Source of the DNA: Halobaculum rubrum
GTDB taxonomy: Archaea; Halobacteriota; Halobacteria; Halobacteriales; Haloferacaceae
Reading direction: 5' to 3'
Length of the DNA: 64,000 nt
NCBI RefSeq assembly: GCF_019880225.1
Contig: NZ_CP082284.1
Coordinates: 682,001 to 746,000 of the forward strand
Below are positions 25,282 to 34,462 of this stretch, one piece after another; the first letter of the stretch is position 1, and every line of letters begins with the position of its first letter. Both the position numbers and the translations under genes were made by a program. The notes beneath the pieces are model-generated. The model was given only the letters and a program-made list of their open reading frames with translations. It was not told where the DNA came from and did not search any database.

Positions 25282-26037
25282 GTGTTGAACGCCGAGTTCC
25301 GCGACCGCGGGGTGTACCTTCGGGACGCGGACGCGCTCGTCGTCGCGGACCTCCACGTCGGCCGCGCGGCGGCCTCCGACGTGGCCTACCCGCTGGGCGA
25401 GGCGTCGGACCTGTCCGAGCGCCTCCGGTCGCTGCTCGATCGGTTCGGTCCGACGGAGGTCGTGATCGCCGGCGACGCGGTCCACCGGTTCGACCGCGTC
25501 CCGGTCGCCGACGAGCGGACGCTCTCAGAGCTCCTCGACGCCTGCCGGGACGCCGGCGCGCGACCCGTGTTCGTTCGTGGGAACCACGATACCGCTCTCG
25601 GCGACGTGGTCAGCGGCGATACGCCTCTCGGCGACACGACGCGCTCGGATACGTGGGACGGCCGTATCCACGACGCCTACGAACTCGACGCGAGCGTCCG
25701 GGACGCGCCGGTCGTCGTCCGGCACGGCCACGACGCGCCGCCGACCGAGGAGCCGGCCGGGCTGTACGTCGTCGGCCACGACCACCCGACGATCGACATC
25801 GAGGGCAAGCGTCGGCCCTGCTGGCTGTACGCAGAGCGCGCGTTCCGCGGCGCCGACGTGCTCGTGCTGCCGGCGTTCACCCGCCTCGCCGCCGGCGTCG
25901 AGGTGAACGACATGTCCGCCCGGGAGTTCCAGTCGCCGTTCGTCACCGACGCCGACGCGCTCCGCCCGATCGTCGCCCGTGCGGACGGCGACGCCGTGGA
26001 GTTCCCGCCGCTGGGCGAGTTCCGTCGGCTGCTGTGA
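25282..26037 (+). CDS. metallophosphoesterase
   Basis: 251-residue calcineurin-like phosphoesterase. All metal motifs are present: DLHVGRA (D-x-H), GDAVH (GD), GNHD, and the late HGHD and GHDHP histidines. It belongs to the archaeal SbcD-like/ICC-type group usually found near helicases; the natural substrate is unknown. The start is GTG 25282, with Shine-Dalgarno GGAGG at 25270-25274. The ORF starts MLNAEFRDRGVYL, matching the usual N-terminus. Confidence 0.88.
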   Translation: MLNAEFRDRGVYLRDADALVVADLHVGRAAASDVAYPLGEASDLSERLRSLLDRFGPTEVVIAGDAVHRFDRVPVADERTLSELLDACRDAGARPVFVRGNHDTALGDVVSGDTPLGDTTRSDTWDGRIHDAYELDASVRDAPVVVRHGHDAPPTEEPAGLYVVGHDHPTIDIEGKRRPCWLYAERAFRGADVLVLPAFTRLAAGVEVNDMSAREFQSPFVTDADALRPIVARADGDAVEFPPLGEFRRLL

Positions 26038-26163
26038 GGGTCCGGTCGGAACCGTTGCGACTCGGGTCCCTCCGGTGCCGGATCGCTCCCGCCCCGCTCC
26101 GTCCCCGAGCGGCGTCGCTGCCGCTGCCGAAACGGCTACCCTGTTGCACCCAGACACGCCCGT

Positions 26164-27366
26164 ATGAGCGACGCCGACGCCGGACACGACGCGGGCGAGG
26201 GGACAGACGCCGACGCGCCGGCGGACCCGATGGACGACGTGTACCGCGTGCTCGGCCCCAACGGCGAGGTCGTCGGAACGGTCCCGGATATCCCCGACGA
26301 GACGCTGGTCGACATCTACCGCGACATGGTGACGGCCCGTCGCTTCGATGAGCGGGCGATCAGCCTCCAGCGACAGGGACGGATCGGCACCTACGCCGCC
26401 ATCGAGGGGCAGGAGGCGAGCTCCGTCGCCGCCACCCACGCCCTCCGGGACGACGACCCGGTCTTCTATCAGTACCGCGAGCACGGCGCAGTCATCGCTC
26501 GCGGGTTCCCCGCAGAGTACCTCGCCTACTGGATGGGCCACGAGGCGGGTACCGCCGGCCTCGCGGATATCGACGTGTTCCCGCTCAACATCGGCATCGG
26601 CGCGCACCTCCCGCACGCCGTCGGCGCGGCGATGGCGTTCGACTACCGCGGCGACGACCGCGTCGCGTGTGCCCACTTCGGCGACGGCGCCACCTCGGAG
26701 GGCGACTTCCACGAGGCGATGAACTTCGCGGGCGTGTTCGACGCGCCCGGCGTGTTCGTCTGTCACAACAACCAGTGGGCCATCTCGATCCCCCGCGAGG
26801 ACCAGACCGCGAGCCCGACGCTGGCGGCGAAAGCCGAGGCGTACGGCTTCGAGGGCGTCCGCGTCGACGGGATGGATCCGCTCGCGGTGTATGCGGTCGT
26901 CGCGGAGGCGGCCCGGAAGGCGCGAGCCGACGGGGAAGCCGGCGGCGACCGTGGGAGTGACGCGGCCGCCGAGGACGCGAACGACGGTTCGGGCTACGAC
27001 CATCGCCCCACGCTGATCGAGACCCTCGAGTACCGGTTCGGTGCCCACACCACCGCCGACGACCCGAGCCAGTACCGCGACGACGAGGAGGGTGACGCCT
27101 GGCGTGCGTGGGACCCGATCCCCCGAATGGAGGGGTTCCTCCGGCGGGAGGGCATCGCCGACGACGACCTGATCGAATCGGTGCGCGAGGAGGCCGACGA
27201 CCGGGTCGCCGAGGTCATCGACGCCGCCGAGCGCTTCGAGGCCGACCCCGCCGACATGTTCGGGGACGTGTACGCCGAGACGACCCCCGAACTGAAGCGT
27301 CAGAAGGAGGGGTTGCTGGCGGCGATCGAACGCCACGGCGCCGAGGCGTTCCTGCGCGAGGAGTAG
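26164..27366 (+). CDS. 2-oxoacid dehydrogenase E1 component, alpha subunit
   Basis: 400-residue thiamine-diphosphate enzyme subunit of the pyruvate/branched-chain 2-oxoacid dehydrogenase E1 alpha family. The ThDP motif is FGDGATSEGDFHEAMNFAG ending CHNNQWA; a conserved ETLEYRFGAHTTADDP follows. An acidic insertion (about residues 255-285) and an acidic N-terminal tail are halophilic additions. No E1 beta, E2 or E3 gene is adjacent, which is unusual since these genes normally form an operon. It may pair with a beta subunit encoded elsewhere. Confidence 0.9.
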   Translation: MSDADAGHDAGEGTDADAPADPMDDVYRVLGPNGEVVGTVPDIPDETLVDIYRDMVTARRFDERAISLQRQGRIGTYAAIEGQEASSVAATHALRDDDPVFYQYREHGAVIARGFPAEYLAYWMGHEAGTAGLADIDVFPLNIGIGAHLPHAVGAAMAFDYRGDDRVACAHFGDGATSEGDFHEAMNFAGVFDAPGVFVCHNNQWAISIPREDQTASPTLAAKAEAYGFEGVRVDGMDPLAVYAVVAEAARKARADGEAGGDRGSDAAAEDANDGSGYDHRPTLIETLEYRFGAHTTADDPSQYRDDEEGDAWRAWDPIPRMEGFLRREGIADDDLIESVREEADDRVAEVIDAAERFEADPADMFGDVYAETTPELKRQKEGLLAAIERHGAEAFLREE

Positions 27367-27466
27367 GCGGAAGCGGGGAACCGTCCCGACGGGGAGGCAA
27401 CCGTCCGCCGCTGTCGGGCCGTCCCGAAACGACCATCCGTCGCCCGTCGTTCAGTGCAGGTAGTCG

Positions 27467-29014
27467 ATGGTCACTCTGCCGAGCACCCACGTCAACTACC
27501 GGGTGAGCGTCGCGTACGTCGGGACGGTCCTCAAGTACATCGGCGTCACCCCGCTGTTTCCGCTCCTCCTCGCCCTCTATTACGGCGAAGACCCGCTGCC
27601 GTTCGTGGCGACGAGCGTCGTCATGGTCGGGGCGGGAACCCTCATGGAGCAAGTTCGCGATAACGGCGAACTCGGGAACCGGGAGGGCTTTCTTCTGGTC
27701 AGCCTCGCGTGGCTGCTCGTGCCGGTCGCCGGGACTGTGCCGTATCTCGTCGCCGGGACGGGAACCGTCGCGGGCCCGGTCAACGCCCTCTTCGAGAGCA
27801 TGAGCGGGTTCACGACGACCGGCGCGACCGTCCTCGGGGAGATCTCGGTCGAGCGCCACGGGCGCGCGATGCTCATGTGGCGCCAGCTCACGCAGTGGCT
27901 GGGCGGGATGGGGATCCTCGTGTTGATGATCGCCATCCTCCCGCAGCTGTCGGTCGGGGGGGCACAGGTCATGCGTCAGGAGGCACCGGGGTTATCGCTG
28001 GAGAAGCTGACGCCGCGGATCCAGGAGACTGCGCGCGCGCTGTGGGGGATCTACGCCGGTTTCACGCTCTTGGCGGCCCTCGTCTACTACGTCCTGCACC
28101 TGACCGGAGTGGCGCCGAACATGGATCTGTACAACGCGGTCGCGCACGCGCTCACGACGCTGCCGACCGGGGGGTTCTCGCCGGAGGCCCGCAGCGCCGA
28201 GGCGTTCGCGCCGGCGATCCAGTGGGCGATGATGCCGTTCATGGTCGTCGCGGGGACGAACTTCGCGCTGTTCTGGTACGTGCTTCGGGGAGAGCCACGG
28301 CGGCTGATCGACAACGCGGAGTTCCGTGGGTATCTGCTCGCGATGGTCGTCGTCGGGGCGGTCGTCTCGGCGGTGCTGTTTCTCGGTGTCGGCCTCGCCG
28401 AGACGCCGACCGCGATCGACGCGATCCCGGGGAACCTCGAGAACGCGCTCCGACAGGGCCTGTTCCAGGCGATCGCGATCGTCACGACCACCGGATACGC
28501 GAGCATGGACTTCAACACGTGGGACGCCTCCGCACAGACGATCCTCCTGTTCGCGTACTTCCTCGGCGGCTCGGCGGGGTCGGCCGCGGGCTCGATCAAG
28601 ATCGTCCGCTGGGTGCTGGTTCGGAAGGACATCGGACGGGCGCTGTTCACCTCCGTTCACCCCGAGGCCGTCAGGCCGATCCGACTCGGCGAGGAGGTCG
28701 TCGACGACGACACGATCCGTGACGTGTTCGTGTTCGTCGTGCTGTTCCTCGCGCTGTTCGCGCTCTCGACGGCGCTGCTGTTCCTCGACAGCCTCCGGAC
28801 GCCCGACGTCTCGCTGACCGGGCTGGAGGCGATGAGCGTCGCGATCGCGACGCTGGGGAACGTCGGGCCGGGCTTCGGCCCGGTCGGACCGATGAACAGC
28901 TTCCTGTCGTTCTCCCTCCCGGCGAAGCTCTACATGGTGTTCCTGATGTGGATCGGCCGGCTCGAGGTGCTCTCGGTGCTGGTCGTGTTCACGCCGGCGT
29001 TCTGGAGCCGGTGA
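27467..29014 (+). CDS. trkH: TrkH-family potassium uptake transporter
   Basis: 515-residue membrane protein with the four-fold pore structure of TrkH/KtrB: filter segments SMSGFTTTGAT, TTLPTGGFSPEA, IVTTTGYASMDF and IATLGNVGPGFG, each between two hydrophobic helices. It imports K+, the main compatible cation in a salt-in halophile. The next gene, 124 bp downstream on the same strand, encodes an RCK-containing K+ channel, so this pair is a potassium module. No separate TrkA gene lies between; gating may use RCK proteins from elsewhere. Confidence 0.95.
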   Translation: MVTLPSTHVNYRVSVAYVGTVLKYIGVTPLFPLLLALYYGEDPLPFVATSVVMVGAGTLMEQVRDNGELGNREGFLLVSLAWLLVPVAGTVPYLVAGTGTVAGPVNALFESMSGFTTTGATVLGEISVERHGRAMLMWRQLTQWLGGMGILVLMIAILPQLSVGGAQVMRQEAPGLSLEKLTPRIQETARALWGIYAGFTLLAALVYYVLHLTGVAPNMDLYNAVAHALTTLPTGGFSPEARSAEAFAPAIQWAMMPFMVVAGTNFALFWYVLRGEPRRLIDNAEFRGYLLAMVVVGAVVSAVLFLGVGLAETPTAIDAIPGNLENALRQGLFQAIAIVTTTGYASMDFNTWDASAQTILLFAYFLGGSAGSAAGSIKIVRWVLVRKDIGRALFTSVHPEAVRPIRLGEEVVDDDTIRDVFVFVVLFLALFALSTALLFLDSLRTPDVSLTGLEAMSVAIATLGNVGPGFGPVGPMNSFLSFSLPAKLYMVFLMWIGRLEVLSVLVVFTPAFWSR

Positions 29015-29138
29015 GAGCCGTCGACAACCCGCGGCGCCCTCGGCAACGAATCCGCGGTCGACGATCCGACTCTCGGTCTCTCGGTGGGTTCGGCAGAAAC
29101 TGATTCGTAGGAGCCCCCGCAAGCGGCGGACAGTACTC

Positions 29139-30827
29139 ATGCCCGATATCCCGTGGTCGTCTCGGACCGACGATCTCTCGCGCCGGAGTCGGCTCATCAT
29201 CTACTACGTCGCCGGCTTGGCTGCGCTCGTGTTGCTGTACACCCTTCTCTACAACACCGGGATGCGGGCGTTGGAGGGGCGGCCACAGTCGATCTTCCGG
29301 TCGTTCCAGACCGTCACGGAGACGATGACGACCACCGGCTACGGCGCCGACTCGCCGTGGGAGTCACCCTGGATGAACCTCTTCATGGTGTTCATGCAGT
29401 TGAGCGGCATCGGCGTCGGCTTCTTCACCCTCCGGGTGATCGTCATCCCGCTGTTCACCGGCGCGGAGGTCGACCTCGACAGCCGGCTGTCGCGGAAGAA
29501 CGACCACGTCGTCATCTGCGAGTACGACCGCGACTCCGCCGTTCTGCTCGACGAACTCGAGGGGCTCGGGATCGACTACGTGCTCATCTCCTCGGACGAG
29601 GAGGAGGCGATCGACCTCTCCGACGAGGGGTACTCGTCGATCCACGGCTCCCCGCAGGAGGCGAGCGCGTTCGAGCGAGCGAGCATCGGGAACGCCCGGG
29701 CGGTGATCACCGACGCCGACGAGGCGAACGTGGACACGATCCTCACGGTTCGGTCGCTCCGCCCAGACGTGGAGGTCATCGCGTTGACCGACGACAGCTC
29801 CCTGCGGGACGTGCTGCTGGCGACCGGCGCCGACAGCGTCCTCTCCCCGCGTGCCGTCCTCGGCCGGCGTCTCGCGCAGAAGGCCATGTCGCTGTACACC
29901 TCGGAACTCCACGACACGGTCGGCCTCGCCGAGGGACTGGAGGTGACGGAGATCTCCGTCAGCCACGGCAGCCCGCTCGAGGGCGTCAGTATCCGGAACT
30001 CGCGCATCCGCGAGCGGACCGGCGCCAACGTCGTGGGCGCGTGGATCGACGGCGAGCTCCAGCTCCCGCCGGACCCCGACGCGGTCATCGGCGCGAACAC
30101 GGTCCTGCTCGTGTCCGGCGACCACGAGGCGCTGGAGGAGCTCGGGGAGACGGCGCGGCCGGTCGGACGGCGCCGCCGCGACGAGGGGGTCGTCATCGCG
30201 GGGCTCGGCGAGGTCGGCGGGGCGGCCCTATCGGTCGTCGAGGAGGAGGACGGGGACGTGCTGACGACGACCGTCGACGTGACCGACGACCCGGGCGTCG
30301 ACGTCGTCGGCGACGTGAGCTCCCGCGAGACGCTCCGGGAGGCGGGCGTCGAGGACGCCGGGGTGATCCTCGTGTGCGTCCCGGACGACTCGACGGCGCT
30401 ACTGACGACCGTGCTCGCGCGGTCGCTGAACCCCGACATCGAGATCCTCGTGCGGATGAGCGACGCGAAGGCGACGACGAAGGCGCTGCGCGCCGGCGCC
30501 GACTACGTGCTCTCGGTCCCGCGGATCAGCGCCCGGATGGTCGCCCGGGAGCTCCGCGGCGAGGAGGTGTTGGGCGCCGGCAGCCAGATCCGGATCGACC
30601 GGGTGTCCGCCGAGCCGTTCGCGGGGAAGACGCTGGCGGAAAGCGGGATCTCCGAGCGGACCGGCTGCCGCGTCATCGGTATCGAGCACGAGGGGGAACT
30701 CACCGTGACTCTCGACCCGGAGCGAACGATCGCGGCCGGCGACCGACTGGTGATCGTCGGAACCGACGAGTCGGTCCAGCGCTTCCTCACGGAGTTCGAC
30801 GTGTCGCCGAAGCCGCTCGAAGAGTAG
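29139..30827 (+). CDS. two-TM potassium channel fused to tandem RCK (TrkA) modules
   Basis: 562 residues. Two transmembrane helices (about 18-40 and 78-102) flank the pore loop with filter T64-T-T-G-Y-G-A-D71. Two RCK units follow: first N-domain from HVVICEYDRDSAVLLDEL, with its C-domain from about 268 (LEVTEISVSHGSPLEGVSI); second N-domain from GVVIAGLGEVGGAALSVV, with its C-domain at the end (GAGSQIRIDRVSAEPFAGK). The design is MthK-like but with both RCK halves covalent. In the first RCK the Rossmann GxGxxG is degenerate (CEYDRDS), while the second keeps GLGEVGG. Likely K+ flow is gated by nucleotide or ion binding. Confidence 0.9.
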   Translation: MPDIPWSSRTDDLSRRSRLIIYYVAGLAALVLLYTLLYNTGMRALEGRPQSIFRSFQTVTETMTTTGYGADSPWESPWMNLFMVFMQLSGIGVGFFTLRVIVIPLFTGAEVDLDSRLSRKNDHVVICEYDRDSAVLLDELEGLGIDYVLISSDEEEAIDLSDEGYSSIHGSPQEASAFERASIGNARAVITDADEANVDTILTVRSLRPDVEVIALTDDSSLRDVLLATGADSVLSPRAVLGRRLAQKAMSLYTSELHDTVGLAEGLEVTEISVSHGSPLEGVSIRNSRIRERTGANVVGAWIDGELQLPPDPDAVIGANTVLLVSGDHEALEELGETARPVGRRRRDEGVVIAGLGEVGGAALSVVEEEDGDVLTTTVDVTDDPGVDVVGDVSSRETLREAGVEDAGVILVCVPDDSTALLTTVLARSLNPDIEILVRMSDAKATTKALRAGADYVLSVPRISARMVARELRGEEVLGAGSQIRIDRVSAEPFAGKTLAESGISERTGCRVIGIEHEGELTVTLDPERTIAAGDRLVIVGTDESVQRFLTEFDVSPKPLEE

Positions 30828-30851
30828 CCCCGGTCGACCGCGAGTGCTCGC

Positions 30852-32174
30852 TCACCGCAGGTCGTCGAAAACGGCGTCGGCGGCGACCCGTCCGCTCTTC
30901 ATGGCGCCCTGGATCGACGACCACTCGGTGTAGTCGCCGGCGAGGTACACCGGTCCCTCGGGGTCGCTCGCGTCCGGTAACTCCCCGTGGACGCCCGGCG
31001 GCTGTACGAACTGCGCGAACTCGAGACGGTCGGTGTGGATCGCCTCCAGCCCGTCGAAGCTGCGCTCGGGGTACCACGCCGACAGCGCCGCGCGCGTGTC
31101 CGCCGCGAGGTCGTCGCCGTCGCGGAAGCGCGCGTCGTCGCCGAGGAACGTGGCACACAGCAGCTGCTCGCCGTCGGGGGCATACTCGGGCGCCACGTCG
31201 GTGAGCGGAACGACGACGTTCGGCGACGGGTGGTCGCTGTTCAGGAGGATCTTCCTCCCCGTCGAGACAGGCGTCGCGTCCGACAGCCGGTAGTACTGGG
31301 TCGTCGACGGGACGCCCTCCGTCGGCACAGCTTCGACATCCGTCAGATCGCGTGCCGTCTTCGGGTCGGTGGCGACGACGACCGCGTCGGCGTCGACGGC
31401 CCGGTCCGTCGTCTCGACGGTGGCGCCACCGTTCGCGCCGGCAGCGGCGTCGGCCCCGCCGGTGACCCTGTCGCGGTCGATCGCCTCGACGCCCTCGCCG
31501 GTGACGATCGTCGCGCCGGCCGCCTCCGCGGACGCGCGGAGTTGCTCCGGGATCGCGCCCATCCCCGACGCGGGCACGCCGATCCGGCCGTCCGAGAGCG
31601 CACGGAAGGTGTACGCGAACACGTGCTTGGAGGTCGACAGCGAGCGATCGAGCGTGATCCCGCCGTAGAAGGGCGCCACGAAGTTCTCGACGTACTTCTC
31701 GGAGAAGCCCCACTCGCGGAGGTACTCGCGGATGCTCGCGTCCGCCCCGTCGAAGAACCACGACTCGTCGCGCTTCGAGAGGTCCTGCCGGAGCGCGAGG
31801 GTCCGAAGCTTGTCTGTCGTCGTCACCCGGCGGTTGAACGCGGACTCGACCAGCGACCGCGGGTCGCGAAGCGGATCCGAGAGCACGCTTCGGGTACCCT
31901 CCTCCGTCGAGCAGATGACGGCGCCGGGACGGAACCCCCGCAGGTCGAGCGCGGCCACGTCGAGTTCCCGCTGGACCGCGGGGTAGCCGGTGAACAGCAC
32001 CTGAAACCCGCGATCGAGGGTGAACCCGTCCTCGTGGCGCGTGCGAACGCGGCCGCCGACCTCGGGGCGGCGCTCGTAGACGGTGACCTCGGCGCCCGCG
32101 TCCGCGAGATGCCGCGCGGCGACCAGCCCCGCGAGCCCCGCGCCCGCGACGACGACGTTCGGGGAATCCGACAT
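30852..32174 (-). CDS. FAD-dependent amine-oxidase/phytoene-desaturase-like protein
   Basis: 440 residues of the flavin amine oxidase/phytoene desaturase superfamily. The Rossmann site VVVAGAGLAGLVAARHLADAGAEVTVYE is at residues about 6-33, with GGRVRT soon after and the closing motif VYLAGDYTEWSSIQGAMKSG at the C-terminus that positions the FAD isoalloxazine. The substrate is unknown; carotenoid-type polyenes are a fair guess from the family. A TATA-like CCTTTGTG (minus strand, about 32196-32203) supports the ATG at 32174 as a leaderless start. Confidence 0.88.
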   Translation of the reverse strand: MSDSPNVVVAGAGLAGLVAARHLADAGAEVTVYERRPEVGGRVRTRHEDGFTLDRGFQVLFTGYPAVQRELDVAALDLRGFRPGAVICSTEEGTRSVLSDPLRDPRSLVESAFNRRVTTTDKLRTLALRQDLSKRDESWFFDGADASIREYLREWGFSEKYVENFVAPFYGGITLDRSLSTSKHVFAYTFRALSDGRIGVPASGMGAIPEQLRASAEAAGATIVTGEGVEAIDRDRVTGGADAAAGANGGATVETTDRAVDADAVVVATDPKTARDLTDVEAVPTEGVPSTTQYYRLSDATPVSTGRKILLNSDHPSPNVVVPLTDVAPEYAPDGEQLLCATFLGDDARFRDGDDLAADTRAALSAWYPERSFDGLEAIHTDRLEFAQFVQPPGVHGELPDASDPEGPVYLAGDYTEWSSIQGAMKSGRVAADAVFDDLR

Positions 32175-32212
32175 ACCGGCGCTTGGATCGCGCGACACAA
32201 AGGCGTATTCGG

Positions 32213-32327
32213 TCGCGTCGCCGGATCATCCGTGGTTGCGTCGCCGGATCGTCCGTGGTTGCGTCACCGGATCGTCCGTGGTTGCGTCGCCGGATCGTCC
32301 GTGGTTGCGTCACCGGATCGTCCGTAG
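32213..32327. repeat. five-copy 23-bp tandem repeat
   Basis: Units of TTGCGTC(G/A)CCGGATCGTCCGTGG start at 32213, 32236, 32259, 32282 and 32305, and a sixth is cut after TTGCGTC. Units 2+3 and 4+5 alternate GCC/ACC, so the array probably grew by duplicating a 46-bp pair. It lies between the divergent flavoprotein and threonine-synthase-like genes. No part looks coding; the frames through it give Arg-rich repeats. Confidence 0.9.
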
Positions 32328-32412
32328 TTGCGTCTGCGCCCCGTCACCGATCGTACCCGGAGCCGGTCTCGAACCAGCACATCCATGCGGCGGCGGCCCC
32401 AATCGCGGACGA

Positions 32413-33612
32413 ATGCAGACGACGGACGCGTTCGACGGCCTGTCGTGCACCGACTGCGGGGAGTCGTTCGGCGTCGACGAGCACGGCCGCTGTCCCGACT
32501 GCGGGGCGCCGCTGTCGCCGACGTACGACCTCGACGCGGTCGAGGCCGGTTCCTTCGGCGACCGCGGGGACCGCGGACCGGGACAGTACCGCTTCGACGA
32601 CCTCCTGCCGTTCCCGGCGGAGACCGCGATCACCGCCGGCGAGGGCGACACGCCCCTCGTGCGGACGGACCGCCTCGCCGACGAGCTCGGCGTCGCCGCC
32701 GCGTACGTGAAAGACGAGAGTCGCAATCCGACCGGAACCGTCCTCGACCGCGGGATGAGCCTCGCGGTGACTGCGGCCGGCGAGCGGGGGCTGGAACCGC
32801 TCGCGCTCGCGGCCGCCGGCAACGCCGGCCAGTCGGCGGCCGCCTACGCCGGGCGCACCGACCTGCGCTCGTACGCGTTCGTCCCTTCCAGAACCGCGTT
32901 CTCCAACAAGGCGATGGTGAACGTCCACGGCGGCGAGATGCGCGTCGTCGGCGGGCGCTACGGCGACGCCGCCGACGCGGTCGACGACCAGTTGGCCGCG
33001 GAGTACCACTCGCTGCAGGAGTTCACGACGCCGTACCGTCACGACGGGGCGAAGACGATCGCCTACGAGTTGCTTGACGCGGTCGCCGGCGGGGACGCCG
33101 CCGCCTCCCTCCCCGACGCGGTCGTCCTCCCCGCGAGCACGGGCGAACTCGTTGTCGGCGTCGTTCGGGGGTTCGAGGACCTCGTCGACCTCGGGCTCGC
33201 TCAGGAGGTCCCGGACGTGTACGCCGTGCAGCCCGCCGGCTGCGCGCCGATCGCGACCGCGTTCGAGTCCGGCGCCGACGCGGTCGAGGCGTGGGCCGGT
33301 CCCGACACCATCGTCGGCGAGCTGGAGATCGAGGACCCGGCTGGCGGCGACCTCGCGCTCGCGGCGCTGCGCGACGTGGACGGCGACGCGCTCGCCGTCG
33401 AGGACGACGACGCGCTGGAGAGCGCCGTCACCGTCGCGCAGACGGAGGTCATCGAAGTCGGCGGCGCCGGCGGCGTCGCCCTCGCGGGGGCGTGGCGACT
33501 CGCCGAATCCGGCACCTTCGGGGGCGACGACGAGGTCGTCGTCGTCAACCCGGACGCTGGCGTGAAGACGCCCGACGTGCTCCGGAGTCACCTGATGGGC
33601 AAGGGGATCTGA
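32413..33612 (+). CDS. threonine synthase-like PLP-fold protein lacking the PLP lysine
   Basis: 399 residues of the threonine synthase/beta-family PLP fold. An N-terminal zinc ribbon (C12-x2-C15, C27-x2-C30) is followed by SRNPTGTVLDRGMSLAVT. In threonine synthase this is NPTGTFKDRG, whose Lys forms the Schiff base with PLP; here Val110-Leu111 occupy F-K, so no PLP lysine is present. The phosphate-binding region is also altered (ASTGELVVG where GNGGN-like sequence is usual). It may be a non-catalytic or novel-activity paralogue; a true thrC elsewhere is expected. Confidence 0.85.
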   Translation: MQTTDAFDGLSCTDCGESFGVDEHGRCPDCGAPLSPTYDLDAVEAGSFGDRGDRGPGQYRFDDLLPFPAETAITAGEGDTPLVRTDRLADELGVAAAYVKDESRNPTGTVLDRGMSLAVTAAGERGLEPLALAAAGNAGQSAAAYAGRTDLRSYAFVPSRTAFSNKAMVNVHGGEMRVVGGRYGDAADAVDDQLAAEYHSLQEFTTPYRHDGAKTIAYELLDAVAGGDAAASLPDAVVLPASTGELVVGVVRGFEDLVDLGLAQEVPDVYAVQPAGCAPIATAFESGADAVEAWAGPDTIVGELEIEDPAGGDLALAALRDVDGDALAVEDDDALESAVTVAQTEVIEVGGAGGVALAGAWRLAESGTFGGDDEVVVVNPDAGVKTPDVLRSHLMGKGI

Positions 33613-33673
33613 CTGGGCGGCGGGTCCCCACCCGACGCCGCTCTGGTAGTGTTCGAGCCGGGAAGTATTTCCG

Positions 33674-33687
33674 TTAGACCCGTCTAA
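33674..33687 (+). promoter_or_regulatory. operator palindrome upstream of DtxR-type regulator
   Basis: TTAGAC-CC-GTCTAA, perfect 6-bp arms, 13 bp before the ATG and 4 bp after a TATA-like GTATTT (33665-33670). It covers the expected transcription start, the classic position for repression by a DtxR-family protein. Autoregulation of the following gene is the simplest reading. Confidence 0.65.
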
Positions 33688-33700
33688 TTCTCCCCAACCG

Positions 33701-34462
33701 ATGCTGAGCGACGTGATGGAGGACTACCTGAAGGCCATCTACGTGCTCCAAACCGAGAACGGGCCGCCGGTGTCGACCTCGGCCATCGCCGAGCGCGTCG
33801 GGAAGACGCCCCCGACGGTGACGAGCATGCTGGAGACGCTCGAGGAACGCGGACTCGTCGAGCGCGAGAAGTACAAGGGGACGGAGCTGACCGAGGAGGG
33901 ACGAACCGTCGCACTGGAGGTGATCCGGCATCACCGCCTGCTGGAGGCGTACCTCGCCGAACACCTCGACTACTCGTGGAGCGAGGTCCACGACGAGGCC
34001 GACGCGCTCGAACACCACATCAGCGAGGAGTTCGAGCGCCGCGTGGCCGCGACGCTGGGCGACCCCGCCGTCGATCCGCACGGCGACCCGATTCCGGGGG
34101 AAGATCTCGAACCACCGGGCGACGACGACGCCCGCCCGCTCACCGACGTCGCCGTCGGCGACCGGGTCGTCATCGCGCGCGTCAGCGACCGCGACGGCGA
34201 GGAACTGGAGTACCTCGACCGCGCGGGCATCACGCCCGAGACGACTATCGAAGTGCGAGACATCGCGCCGTTCGGAATGGTGACCGTCGAGATACTGCCG
34301 GATAGCGAGGGAGCAGACGCAGCCACTACTGACGACGCTGTCGACGACGACTCCGGCCGCGAACAGAGCCTTCCGGAGGCGATCGCCGCATCCGTTCGGG
34401 TCCGGTCGGTCGACGGCGCGGCCGACGCCGTGGCGACTGACGCCGGGGTGGGAGGTGCGTGA
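33701..34462 (+). CDS. DtxR/MntR-family metal-dependent transcriptional regulator
   Basis: 253 residues. The N-terminal winged helix (MLSDVMEDYLKAIYVLQTEN, then STSAIAERVGKTPPTVTSML) and the helical metal-binding/dimer domain (VIRHHRLLEAYLAEHLDYSW, ALEHHISEEF) are DtxR-family. A third SH3/FeoA-like domain lies about residues 145-210. The protein would bind Mn2+ or Fe2+ and repress genes when metal is sufficient. It is coupled by a GTGA overlap to a GDT1-type transporter, so manganese is the more likely signal, though this is inferred. Confidence 0.92.
   Translation: MLSDVMEDYLKAIYVLQTENGPPVSTSAIAERVGKTPPTVTSMLETLEERGLVEREKYKGTELTEEGRTVALEVIRHHRLLEAYLAEHLDYSWSEVHDEADALEHHISEEFERRVAATLGDPAVDPHGDPIPGEDLEPPGDDDARPLTDVAVGDRVVIARVSDRDGEELEYLDRAGITPETTIEVRDIAPFGMVTVEILPDSEGADAATTDDAVDDDSGREQSLPEAIAASVRVRSVDGAADAVATDAGVGGA

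Noticed and set aside
32213-32330. CRISPR array or origin iterons
   Set aside because: Repeats are directly adjacent without spacers, and no Orc1/Cdc6 gene is near, so neither CRISPR nor a replication origin is supported.
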